From positions 1-40,731 of the forward strand of contig CAJOQT010000038.1 of assembly GCA_905236875.1 (NCBI GenBank): 40,731 bases of DNA, written 5' to 3'. The stretch is from an uncultured Prevotella sp. (GTDB taxonomy: Bacteria; Bacteroidota; Bacteroidia; Bacteroidales; Bacteroidaceae). The position numbers and the translations under genes are program-made. Below are positions 31,590-39,054 of this stretch, in pieces; position 1 is the stretch's first letter; the number at the start of each line of letters is the position of its first letter. The notes beneath the pieces are model-generated. The model was given only the letters and a program-made list of their open reading frames with translations. It did no database searches and had not been told where the DNA came from.

Positions 31590-33380
31590 ATGGCAAGTAT
31601 CGTTGGACAGCAACAGGATTTGTTTTTTGAGTTTGACTTTGGCTTAATAGCAGATGATTCGAATCGAAAGAAAAATCTTGTACAATGCAAGGATGATGTA
31701 TTCCTTATAGGTTGTTTTAGAAATGACCAGAAGCACCAATTGGAGTGGATTCGTAAGAATGAGGGAAACAATTCTTGTGGTAAATATAATGTAAGGCTGG
31801 GGAAAGGACGTAATGGATGGATCAACAAAGAGAATCCACGTATAGCGAATCCCCAGTATATCATTCTCTATGAATTTGGGAATGAGGACGTTGTCTATTA
31901 TTATAAGGCCGACGGGAGCTTCGTCTATTCTGAAGCAGAAATGCGTGAACATGGATATGAAGACCCCAAGGGAGATTATCTTGTCTATAAGCTAGAAAAA
32001 GAGTGTGAAGTTGAGGGTGTTGATATCAAGAAAGTGTTAGCGCAGTACAGGGAACGGACTAATTGGATTGACGGTAAACCGATTTTTCTTACGGGACGCG
32101 AGATATCTGCCGCTATGCGACCCAAGAAAGAAAAAGTAAAGAGAGATGAGACTACTATGCTGTTTGATGAAAACACAATCACACTTCAGCAGGTTATTGA
32201 AACCATCAATTATGATTTCCATTATGCTGAAGATGCATTGACATCTATTGACTTGTTCTCTGGCTGTGGCGGATTGACAAAGGGCTTCTCTATGGCGGGT
32301 ATTCGTTCCATCTTTGCTTCCGACATTGACGAGAACTGTGAGAAAACCTTTAAAAGAAATTTTCCAGGTGTTCCATTTCTATGCAAGGATATAACCCAAA
32401 TCACTAAAGAGGAAGTTGACGAGAGGATAGGAAATGTTGTACCAGATATCATTATTGGCGGTCCTCCTTGTCAGGGGTTCAGTCTTGCCAACAAACGCAG
32501 GAACAAAGTTTCGGATGACCCGCGTAACAGATTGTTCTATGGTTTCGTCAAATTTATCAATTGGTATTCTCCTCGTGTTTTTGTTATGGAGAATGTGAGA
32601 GGATTGCTGTCCATGAAGAATGGGCAAGTCTTGGAAACCATCTTGGATGAGTTTAGACATGCTGGTGATTTCGGTGGATATGATGTTGACTACAAGGTTC
32701 TACTTGCATCTGATTATGGTGTTCCTCAAAATAGAGAACGTGTCATCATCATTGGCACTCGTCATGATTTGGGCTTACAGCCAAGGCATCCCGATCCATT
32801 GCAGCTTGACCACAAGGTTACTGTAGATGAAGCGATATCCGACCTTCCCCAGATTGAAGCCTGCCAAGGGGCAGAAGTTATGGAATATCCTGTTGAGCCA
32901 CAGAATGATTATCAGCGAATGATGCGTGAAAATATGCACTATGTAACCAACCATATTGCCATGCATCATACGCCAAGATTGATTGCCAGATTCCAAGCTA
33001 TTCAGCCAGGGCAGTCGCTTATTGACGTATGGGAAACGCACGGAGCGGTAAAGCGTGGTGCTCCTGATGAGAAGTCTAATATAAAGTTTAGCCAGAATAA
33101 TCAACGATTGTTTGGAAATATGCCAGCTCCAACCATAGCAGCATCCTTTCAGTCGAACTTCATACATCCTCATCTTAATCGAAACTTTACGGCAAGAGAA
33201 GGTGCTCGTCTCCAGTCATTCCCTGATGACTTTATTTTCGAAGGGATGCGCACTAAGATGAGTTGGGAGAAAGGTTTGAGCCAATATCAGCAAATAGGCA
33301 ATGCTGTACCTGTACTGATGGCAAAGGCAATCGGTGAATGCGTTATTAACATCTTAAATCCAAATAATCATGCCGATTAA
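31590..33380 (+). CDS. DNA (cytosine-5) methyltransferase of a type II restriction-modification system, with extra N-terminal domain
   Basis: 596 aa. Residues from about 210 carry the C5-methyltransferase motifs in order: SIDLFSGCGGLTKGF (motif I), GGPPCQGFS with catalytic Cys294 (IV), ENVRG (VI), QNRERVIIIG (VIII) and QYQQIGNAVPV (X). The first 200 residues are an added domain that I cannot name, rich in Trp, Tyr and Asn (ECVFLIG-like CKDDVFLIGCFRNDQ, NPQYIILYEFGNEDVVYYYK); it may bind DNA or sense modified bases. It should protect the host site from the two nuclease subunits encoded next, with which it overlaps by 11 nt. Base composition is visibly AT-richer than the flanking core genes, a sign of transfer. 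Confidence 0.92.
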   Translation: MASIVGQQQDLFFEFDFGLIADDSNRKKNLVQCKDDVFLIGCFRNDQKHQLEWIRKNEGNNSCGKYNVRLGKGRNGWINKENPRIANPQYIILYEFGNEDVVYYYKADGSFVYSEAEMREHGYEDPKGDYLVYKLEKECEVEGVDIKKVLAQYRERTNWIDGKPIFLTGREISAAMRPKKEKVKRDETTMLFDENTITLQQVIETINYDFHYAEDALTSIDLFSGCGGLTKGFSMAGIRSIFASDIDENCEKTFKRNFPGVPFLCKDITQITKEEVDERIGNVVPDIIIGGPPCQGFSLANKRRNKVSDDPRNRLFYGFVKFINWYSPRVFVMENVRGLLSMKNGQVLETILDEFRHAGDFGGYDVDYKVLLASDYGVPQNRERVIIIGTRHDLGLQPRHPDPLQLDHKVTVDEAISDLPQIEACQGAEVMEYPVEPQNDYQRMMRENMHYVTNHIAMHHTPRLIARFQAIQPGQSLIDVWETHGAVKRGAPDEKSNIKFSQNNQRLFGNMPAPTIAASFQSNFIHPHLNRNFTAREGARLQSFPDDFIFEGMRTKMSWEKGLSQYQQIGNAVPVLMAKAIGECVINILNPNNHAD

Positions 33381-34239
33381 TAGTTATTTTGAATGGATCT
33401 GCCAACAGAGAGAAGCATTACCTCAATTAAGTCACGCGTCAAACATTATCTCGAAGTTTAATAGTAACTTAAAACCACGAGAGAAGGAGGCTCTTGACCA
33501 ACTCATTCCGAAGTACATAGGGTATTTAGAAGCGATGTTAGGTATAACTTCCTATGATAGAGAATCAGTGGAAAGCAAAGTGGATTGCCTAAATGAATAT
33601 TATAATTTCATGCACAATCATGATTTTGATCGAATCTTCTCTGCTCAAGGAAAGTTTCGCCCCACTATTCTTGAGGAGTTCCTGTTTCTTCTATTCAAGG
33701 ATTATGTGGAGAATATAAAGATACGTGAGGATGAAGATGATGTGCTTAGTAGTGGGGCGGTCAAAGCATATTCGAATCTTTACTTTAAGGCTAAGAACTT
33801 CAGAAATTTTATCAAATCACCCGAAATTGGTGTCAATGAAAAAGATCAGGATTACGCCATCTATCGTTCATTCGACATTTCCATCAATAACGCCCAGCCA
33901 ATCAAGATACGCATTCCTGCCATCGCCATTGAAGCAAAGACTTATATAGATAAAACAATGTTGGACTCTATCATTGCAACAGCAGAAAAGATTAAGAGCG
34001 GCAATCCACATACTCGTTTCATTGCTGTGGCTGAACGATATGATGTAAGTTTCGCAGTCGATCCCGCCTATTCACGAATTGACCAAATTTATGTTTTGCG
34101 TAAAACAATGCGTAAATCAGAGTGGATGGATATTGACAAGGATGTGGTGTGGAAGATGTTCAATGACTCAATCAAACATTTAGAACGTCCATGGTCTGAC
34201 ATCGAGACAAGAATAATAGAAGAAGGTGTTATCATATAA
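33370..34239 (+). CDS. Restriction endonuclease subunit 1, Bpu10I-like
   Basis: 289 aa. The central SAQGKFRPTILEEFLFLLFKDYV resembles Bpu10I-family nucleases. A PD-(D/E)xK active site can be placed at Asp161 (KDQDYAI), Glu188 and Lys190 (AIEAKT). SRIDQIYVLRK follows. The next gene encodes a clear paralogue with the same blocks, which fits the heterodimeric build of Bpu10I and BbvCI, where each subunit cuts one strand of an asymmetric site. The start overlaps the methyltransferase gene by 11 nt, so methylase is made first. The recognition sequence is not readable by eye. The main doubt is the family name, not the nuclease role. Confidence 0.75.
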   Translation: MPINSYFEWICQQREALPQLSHASNIISKFNSNLKPREKEALDQLIPKYIGYLEAMLGITSYDRESVESKVDCLNEYYNFMHNHDFDRIFSAQGKFRPTILEEFLFLLFKDYVENIKIREDEDDVLSSGAVKAYSNLYFKAKNFRNFIKSPEIGVNEKDQDYAIYRSFDISINNAQPIKIRIPAIAIEAKTYIDKTMLDSIIATAEKIKSGNPHTRFIAVAERYDVSFAVDPAYSRIDQIYVLRKTMRKSEWMDIDKDVVWKMFNDSIKHLERPWSDIETRIIEEGVII

Positions 34240-34250
34240 GAAGTTATATT

Positions 34251-35195
34251 ATGGCTGTAAGGTATACACAATCCGATCAAGCAAAAAGTGAATTGTTCCC
34301 TCAATTGGAATGTTTGATAAATATTATCAATAAGGGTGAGGCAAATAGTACAAATTTTCAGCATGCCTCTAATTTACTAACAAAGATTCGTAAAACAACA
34401 GAATGTAATAAAGTAAAAGCATTGGCTCAGATTCTGCCAAAATATATTGAATACCATGAGGGACAGATGGCACTAACCAACTACACAGAACTTGTATTGC
34501 GTAAACGTGTTGAGCTGTTGGAAAAATATTATGCTTATTTTGATGAGTTAAAAATGGATGATTATTTTTCGTCACAAGGAAAATTCCGCTCGACTATTCT
34601 TGAAGAATTTATGTGCTATATGTTTTTTGACTATGTAAAGAATATCAAGGAGTGTTACAATGATCCATTTGGAAGTCACGGAGTACTTTATAACGGGGCT
34701 TCAAAATCATATACCAATATGTATATTGCTCCTACAGATATAGAGGATTTTATCAGAACTCCGCAGATGGGGGTTAATGAAAAGGAGCAGGATTATGCAA
34801 TATTTCGAAAGATAAAGATTTCAATAGAAGGTGCAGTTAAACCCCAATGTGCAAATATTCCCATACTTGCTATTGAGAATAAAACATTCCTTGATAAGAC
34901 AATGCTAGATGGCGCAATTGCTACTGCAGATAAGGTTAAAGCAGGCAATCCCTATGCGTTATATCTTGTTGTGACTGAAACATATGATGTTAACCTTGAT
35001 GTTGACCCTGTTTATTCACGAATTGATCAGATATATGTTTTACGAAAGTGTAAACGCGACAGAAACAACCATACGCCAGCCCCAATAGACCCCGACATTG
35101 TTATTCGAATGTTTAACAAGGTTAAGCAACACATGGAGCGCCCATGGTCGAAAATTCAACAAAGACTTGAAGCTAAAGGAGAAATTATGTTTTAA
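34251..35195 (+). CDS. Restriction endonuclease subunit 2, Bpu10I-like, paralogue of subunit 1
   Basis: 314 aa. Shared blocks with the preceding gene are SSQGKFRSTILEEF, GVNEKEQDYAIFR, LAIENKTFLDKTMLDGAIATADK, and SRIDQIYVLRK. The active-site set Asp181, Glu209, Lys211 is intact, so this subunit should also cut. The N-terminal third and the segment before SSQGKF differ most, which may reflect different half-site contacts. It starts 11 nt after subunit 1 and is the last gene of the island; a long hairpin follows. The two genes may come from an old tandem duplication. Confidence 0.75.
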   Translation: MAVRYTQSDQAKSELFPQLECLINIINKGEANSTNFQHASNLLTKIRKTTECNKVKALAQILPKYIEYHEGQMALTNYTELVLRKRVELLEKYYAYFDELKMDDYFSSQGKFRSTILEEFMCYMFFDYVKNIKECYNDPFGSHGVLYNGASKSYTNMYIAPTDIEDFIRTPQMGVNEKEQDYAIFRKIKISIEGAVKPQCANIPILAIENKTFLDKTMLDGAIATADKVKAGNPYALYLVVTETYDVNLDVDPVYSRIDQIYVLRKCKRDRNNHTPAPIDPDIVIRMFNKVKQHMERPWSKIQQRLEAKGEIMF

Positions 35196-35216
35196 AAAGT
35201 CAGAAAAATCCAATAC

Positions 35217-35275
35217 CAACATCTAACGTGCCTCAAATCCCAATGTATAAAGGGTTTGAGGCACGTTAGATGTTG
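35217..35275. repeat. Perfect 21-bp inverted repeat (hairpin) at the right edge of the restriction island
   Basis: Arms at 35217-35237 and 35255-35275 are exact complements; CCC and GGG inside the loop extend the stem past one bulged T. No T run follows on the plus strand. On the minus strand a T-rich stretch follows about ten bases later, so it may end the DUF6078-type transcript or both converging transcripts. Confidence 0.85.
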
Positions 35276-35346
35276 TCTGACTCTCCCAGACTCTTTGCCC
35301 GAAGGCTGCTGTTGCTATAGTGTAAGTGGGCTATAATGAATACCTG

Positions 35347-35790
35347 CTACCAGTCATAGTCCTCGATATAGTTGTCGAACGTGATATCGGCAGTCCATCC
35401 GTTGACACGGAAGAGGTCGCGTATATGCTCCTGCAGGGTAGGTGGAATGAGGCGCGAACCATTGCGGTACTCAAAGTAGTAGGTACGGTTGGTTAGACTG
35501 ATTACGCCCTGACGGACAGCGGGCTCCATGCGTTTGGGCATGTCGCTCGTAAAGATCCGGGTCATGCCCTTGGCGTAGCGTACCTTCTGGTCGCTGCGAT
35601 ACATCGGGCAGTCGGCAGTTGCCACATCCTCGAAGTGGGGATTGACACTCGTGCATGAACTGACGGTATGGGGCACGTGCTGCCCTACGTGCCATCGCAG
35701 GCACTGGTTGTGCAGCGGACACGTTCCGATATGACAAATGGTGTAGCCATGTTTGGCTTTTTCGATTAATAATTCTTTTGCTATATTCAT
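35347..35790 (-). CDS. Cysteine-rich small protein, DUF6078-like
   Basis: 147 aa from the ATG at 35790 (MNIAKELLIEKAKHGYTIC). Several cysteines in ICHIGTCPLHNQCLRWHVG (Cys19, 24, 30), SSCTSVNP and ATADCPMYRSD suggest a metal-binding or disulphide cluster in the first half. The second half has MTRIFTSDMPKRM and LIPPTLQEHIRDLFRVNGW. It resembles Bacteroidales proteins labelled DUF6078; no function is known to me. The start at 35817 is excluded because it falls inside the -7 box TAAATTTG (35822-35815). That box lies at the outer edge of the left inverted-repeat arm. It is next to the VirE-like gene on the same strand. Confidence 0.7.
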   Translation of the reverse strand: MNIAKELLIEKAKHGYTICHIGTCPLHNQCLRWHVGQHVPHTVSSCTSVNPHFEDVATADCPMYRSDQKVRYAKGMTRIFTSDMPKRMEPAVRQGVISLTNRTYYFEYRNGSRLIPPTLQEHIRDLFRVNGWTADITFDNYIEDYDW

Positions 35791-35819
35791 GATTTCCTTG
35801 TTTTTTAGGTTATTCAAAT

Positions 35820-35907
35820 TTACCCTCCCTTCTTCCTGTCACTAGGTCGGAAGGCTGATGTACAAAGGGCGGGAGGCACGGGAGGGACATTCGTCCTCCC
35901 TCCCGTC
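35820..35907. repeat. Left inverted-repeat arm of the VirE unit (88 nt)
   Basis: The inner 51 nt (35857-35907) match the reverse complement of 37361-37411 at 48 of 51 positions. After a 14-nt unrelated spacer, the outer 23 nt (35820-35842) match at 18 of 23. Within the arm ACGGGAGGGA (35878-35887) and TCCCTCCCGT (35897-35906) form a perfect 10-bp hairpin. Confidence 0.9.
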
Positions 35908-35932
35908 TCTCTCCCGTGTTCACTCCCATGCC

Positions 35933-37141
35933 TCATGCAGCCGATAATGGAACGGCTTTGTAGTAGGCCACATGGCTGTGCTCCTTGCGTTCATAGTTGA
36001 GGCTGACGAGGGCACGTCCCAGCTCAACCTTCGCCTTCGTTGTGATAGCTACATTGGGATATTCGGCACGAATAATCTCCAGCATTTCTGTGGTGTTCAT
36101 CGACTTGACTTTCTCACCCTCTGCAGGCTTACGGAAACATGCCTTCACCATTTCTGCAATGTCCTTCTGCTGCATGTAGCCGAGGTTCAGCTGCTGAATC
36201 CTGGCCACCTCCCCGTTGTTGAACCAATAGGGGACATTCAGCTGTCTGATCTCGTAGATCACTTGTGCATACAGCTGCTCGTAATCAATGTCGCCTGAAT
36301 TGTCAATCAGCTGACCTTTGGGAATGGTTAGGCAGATGTAGCGACGGCTTCCCGTTACATCAGTCAGCGGATGCGGATTGTTGGTGGTCGATACGAACGA
36401 GGCATAGCGTGGGCGGTCGTCCTGAGCCTTGCCGAAGATTGGGCGTCCGTTCACCTTATTCTTAGATAAGGTCTGCTTGAGTGTGGCATGCTGACAGGGA
36501 CGGATAGCCTCCAACTCATCGAGGTTCACCAGTAGGTTGTTGGTCAGGGCCATCTCCTTGTCAAACTTATTCGACAGGTTCAGGTGGTCGAGATAATACT
36601 CACGAAGCTGGCGGGGCAGCAATCGGCGCAGGAAAGTTGTCTTGCCACATCCCTGAGAACCAATCAGTACTGGCACTACCTCGTTTCCGTGCATCGTATC
36701 CAGCTGCAGCCAGTGAGCCACCGTCGAGCGTAGCCAGACGGCAAGAAAGGCATGCTGCTCTGTGCTGATGCCTGGCAGACGCGAGAACAACATTGCTACG
36801 TGGTTCTTTCCGTCCCATTTTGGCAGGTTGTTCAGGAATGCCTGGATGGGGTTATACACGGGCACTTCCTCTGAATTGACATACATGGTGATGTCGGCCT
36901 TGGGGTTGCACTCCTCATCAAGCCCTTCACGAAGGGCCTGGATAATGACGCTGTTCAATGCCTCCTGCGTCAGCGGCCGATAGTCGGCAGAGGCATCTGA
37001 TAGGTTTTTGAACTCTACCTTTCCGTTGAGCACATTGCGTCGGAACAGGTATTTGTCCGTTAGAAACTGCTCAATGATGAGCACACTCCGGGTATGGGTA
37101 CTTACAGGCGTCCCATTGGCCACAAAGGATTTTTCCTCCAT
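35933..37141 (-). CDS. VirE/VapE-like P-loop ATPase (DUF3874-type C-terminus)
   Basis: 402 aa. NLPKWDGKNHVAMLFSRLPG opens the VirE domain. Walker A is GSQGCGKTTF (161-170) and Walker B is LLVNLDELEAI (203-213), with a sensor-like ASFVSTTNNPHPLTDVTGSRRYICL further on. This arrangement is that of virulence-associated E proteins, superfamily 3-like ATPases related to phage and island replication helicases. A C-terminal winged-helix-like part (STTEMLEIIRAEYPN, LGRALVSLNYERKEHSHVAYY) follows. The usual N-terminal primase or VirE_N part is missing. It may remodel or replicate DNA of a mobile unit. The gene lies between two inverted-repeat arms, has its own promoter, and shows core-like base composition. 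Confidence 0.85.
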   Translation of the reverse strand: MEEKSFVANGTPVSTHTRSVLIIEQFLTDKYLFRRNVLNGKVEFKNLSDASADYRPLTQEALNSVIIQALREGLDEECNPKADITMYVNSEEVPVYNPIQAFLNNLPKWDGKNHVAMLFSRLPGISTEQHAFLAVWLRSTVAHWLQLDTMHGNEVVPVLIGSQGCGKTTFLRRLLPRQLREYYLDHLNLSNKFDKEMALTNNLLVNLDELEAIRPCQHATLKQTLSKNKVNGRPIFGKAQDDRPRYASFVSTTNNPHPLTDVTGSRRYICLTIPKGQLIDNSGDIDYEQLYAQVIYEIRQLNVPYWFNNGEVARIQQLNLGYMQQKDIAEMVKACFRKPAEGEKVKSMNTTEMLEIIRAEYPNVAITTKAKVELGRALVSLNYERKEHSHVAYYKAVPLSAA

Positions 37142-37214
37142 AGTTGATAAAGGATTTGAAAGTTAAATAAAATGTTTTGGCTGGTTTTTCATGGGATTTT
37201 CTGTATCCAGCATA

Positions 37215-37228
37215 GTTCATTTATGAAC
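37215..37228. promoter_or_regulatory. Palindrome GTTCATTTATGAAC at the VirE transcription start
   Basis: Six-base arms with a 2-nt centre sit at the predicted start point (near 37226) of the promoter at 37233-37263, where a repressor would block initiation. Confidence 0.5.
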
Positions 37229-37232
37229 ACTG

Positions 37233-37263
37233 CAAAGGTACAAAATTTTTATGCGTTTTGCAA
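37233..37263 (-). promoter_or_regulatory. VirE-like gene promoter, TTG - 20 nt - TACCTTTG
   Basis: On the minus strand TTG (37263-37261) and TACCTTTG (37240-37233) are 20 nt apart; the leader is about 85 nt. The gene-free stretch 37142-37636 holds this promoter, the palindrome, the right repeat arm and the GGTTCGGACTG repeats; I see no credible gene in it. Confidence 0.8.
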
Positions 37264-37360
37264 GCTTTTCGTGATAAAAATAGTGAAAAAATTGCGATTT
37301 TGACACCAATTCCTTCGTGCAACAAAAGAGGGGAGCGACCGCCAGCAGAAACGGGAGGGC

Positions 37361-37448
37361 GACGGGAGAGAGGATGAATGTCCCTCCCGTGCCTCCAGCC
37401 CTTTGTACATCGGGGTTTGCTGTGGGCGACGGGAGGATAGGAGGGTAA
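37361..37448. repeat. Right inverted-repeat arm of the VirE unit (88 nt)
   Basis: Same length as the left arm and inverted to it, with the same inner 51-nt block, 14-nt unrelated spacer and outer 23-nt block. Outside both arms a TTCAAA-type stretch continues the likeness with a one-base shift. Confidence 0.9.
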
Positions 37449-37479
37449 TTTTTGAAGCGTCTTTTATCGGCTTCTCGTT

Positions 37480-37522
37480 CAGTCCGAAGGGTTCGGACTG
37501 GCAATCCGACCGGTTCGGACTG
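37480..37522. repeat. CAGTCCGAA hairpin with duplicated right arm (GGTTCGGACTG x2)
   Basis: CAGTCCGAA (37480-37488) pairs perfectly with TTCGGACTG at 37492-37500 and equally with a second copy at 37514-37522, so two exclusive hairpins are possible. A T run follows the second copy. Confidence 0.75.
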
Positions 37523-37570
37523 CTGTTTTTTCGGCTTGAATTCTTATGCTTTCCGAGTTGAATGGAGTGT

Positions 37571-37600
37571 AATTCGTGTTATTCGTGATATTCGTGGTCG
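37571..37600. repeat. Imperfect ATTCGTG tandem repeat
   Basis: Three close copies of ATTCGTG occur in row, spaced nine to ten bases. It is low-complexity intergenic DNA; no function seen. Confidence 0.6.
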
Positions 37601-37636
37601 ATAAAAAAAAGGTGCAGGTATAGTCAATGCTGTACA

Positions 37637-37864
37637 TTAGTCTAAAATCTGATTAAACATTTCGTCAACGCTGTTAGCGTGATATACCCGTCCATTTTTC
37701 ACGTCATCCATGGCAGCTTTGTAGTGGGCCGTCTTTGTAATGTCTTCGACATTGGAGGGTGTCTTCTGCACCTTCACTGAAGCAACGCCCATCAACATCT
37801 TACAGGCTTGTTTTACCTTTGTGACAAGGTTTTCGTCGGGTACTTGTAATACGATTGTTGCCAT
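37637..37864 (-). CDS. Orphan antitoxin-like small protein
   Basis: 75 aa from the ATG at 37864 (MATIVLQVPDENLVTKVKQA). The start is fixed by the promoter TTG - 20 nt - TATCTTTG (37923-37893); the longer reading to 37933 would begin upstream of it. The short N-terminal strand ATIVLQVP followed by helices suits a ribbon-helix-helix or similar antitoxin, and the end RVYHANSVDEMFNQIL resembles the tails of RelB-type antitoxins in Bacteroidales. No toxin gene lies downstream in the 490 nt before the VirE gene, or upstream. It may be the remnant of a pair, or act on a toxin elsewhere. Confidence 0.7.
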   Translation of the reverse strand: MATIVLQVPDENLVTKVKQACKMLMGVASVKVQKTPSNVEDITKTAHYKAAMDDVKNGRVYHANSVDEMFNQILD

Positions 37865-37892
37865 ATTCTTTCCTTTCTTTGGTTCTACGCTG

Positions 37893-37923
37893 CAAAGATA
37901 CTGCAAAATGAACGAAAAACCAA
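37893..37923 (-). promoter_or_regulatory. Promoter of the orphan antitoxin-like gene, TTG - 20 nt - TATCTTTG
   Basis: TTG at 37923-37921 and TATCTTTG at 37900-37893 on the minus strand. Confidence 0.78.
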
Positions 37924-38050
37924 AGGAAAACAAGTATTTCTTTGTATATGGAAAAAGTTGAATGTGTACTTCACTAAAAATAACTATTCTTTTTCTCCTA
38001 TATTTACTTCCTTAATGTCTCAACAATGCGGGCTGTCAAGGGACTGGTAC

Positions 38051-38956
38051 TTAGGAAGAAGTAAGGAAGCGTAGCTCTTGTTCCAGCATCTCCAGTTTTG
38101 CCATGTGGAAGCCGGCTTTTCGGGCTTCTGCAATGGGGCGGGTGTACAGATAGTCTATCTCCATCGGACGGTGGAAGTCATAGTCCAGTCGCATGCTCGG
38201 GGAGTAGGGCACCATTTCTTCCGTCATTCTGACCATCTTATCGACAAATGCCTCATCTACGCCGCTGATGCCGAGTGCCCCCGCAGCACCCACCACTTCC
38301 ATCATCTGGTCGATGATGAGTTGCCGTGTGGCAGGATGTTTCAGCAGCAAGTCCGTCTGTGTATGCAGGGCAACAGTCATTCCGTTGAATGGCATGTTCC
38401 ACACCGCCTTCTTCCATCTCGCCTCGTTGTACTCGACGCTATGTGCTTCAATGCCAGCTTCGATGAAATCGGACAAAATGCGTTCGAACTGCTGACTGTT
38501 CCGACAAGAATAGTTACCCAGATTGATGCTGCCGTAACACTGGTGATTGATGCGCCCCGGCTCTGTCTTTGCGGAACAGATGAAGGCCAGTCCGGCAACC
38601 AGTTGCAGGTTGGGAAACCATTCCTGCACGTCTGGCTCAAGCCCGATACCGTTCTGTATGAGAACAACTACGGTGTCCTGTTTCAGCAGAGGAGGCAACA
38701 GGGTCTTGAGCAGCGGCTGGTTGACAGACTTCAGTCCGACCAGTACGACGTCTGCCTTCGGCATGTCTTTTGTCGAGCAATAGGCATTCACTTGTGGCAG
38801 ACAGAACGAACCGTCGCAGGAATCTACCTGCAGGCCATGCTCCTTTACATATTCATAATCCCTGTGCAGCAGGAAATGAACCTCCTTCCCGCTTCGTGCC
38901 AGCTTGGAACCGTAATAGCCTCCAATAGCACCTGTACCTATAATAGCGTATGACAT
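38051..38956 (-). CDS. panE: 2-dehydropantoate 2-reductase (ketopantoate reductase) family protein
   Basis: 301 aa from the ATG at 38956 (MSYAIIGTGAIGGYYGSKLA). The dinucleotide loop GTGAIGG and the following segments LVGLKSVNQPLLKTLLPPLL, VVLIQNGIGLEP, and EARWKKAVWNMPFNGMTVAL are those of the PanE/ApbA family; the Lys in RWKKAVWN is the catalytic one. It reduces ketopantoate to pantoate with NADPH in coenzyme A synthesis. The reading to 38995 would begin in the -33 element, so it is rejected. The leader is only a few bases long. No other pantothenate genes are near, so a related 2-oxoacid could be the substrate. Confidence 0.85.
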   Translation of the reverse strand: MSYAIIGTGAIGGYYGSKLARSGKEVHFLLHRDYEYVKEHGLQVDSCDGSFCLPQVNAYCSTKDMPKADVVLVGLKSVNQPLLKTLLPPLLKQDTVVVLIQNGIGLEPDVQEWFPNLQLVAGLAFICSAKTEPGRINHQCYGSINLGNYSCRNSQQFERILSDFIEAGIEAHSVEYNEARWKKAVWNMPFNGMTVALHTQTDLLLKHPATRQLIIDQMMEVVGAAGALGISGVDEAFVDKMVRMTEEMVPYSPSMRLDYDFHRPMEIDYLYTRPIAEARKAGFHMAKLEMLEQELRFLTSS

Positions 38957-38965
38957 AATTGGCGG

Positions 38966-38995
38966 CAAAGGTACGAATAAGTGAGAACAATACAA
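38966..38995 (-). promoter_or_regulatory. panE promoter P2, TTG - 19 nt - TACCTTTG
   Basis: TTG at 38995-38993 and TACCTTTG at 38973-38966. The 20 bases at 38966-38985 are identical to those at 11395 and 39055. Confidence 0.78.
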
Positions 38996-39054
38996 AACAA
39001 AAAAAGTTTTTTTATGTTTTTATTGTCGAACAATAGTACCTTCGACCGTTAGGT

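Noticed and set aside
35347..37141. Prophage
   Set aside because: No capsid, terminase, portal, tail or integrase genes are present; only the VirE-like ATPase hints at mobile origin.
37217..37504. Minus-strand reading frame of 95 codons across the right repeat arm
   Set aside because: It spans the repeat arm and the VirE promoter, has no domain and biased composition (Pro, Thr, Arg from the G/C-rich arm).
38078..38953. Plus-strand reading frame of 291 codons antisense to panE
   Set aside because: It mirrors a well-supported gene; long antisense frames are common in this GC range (also 7428-8327, 12644-13204, 20173-20796 and 39345-40235). No domain or promoter seen.
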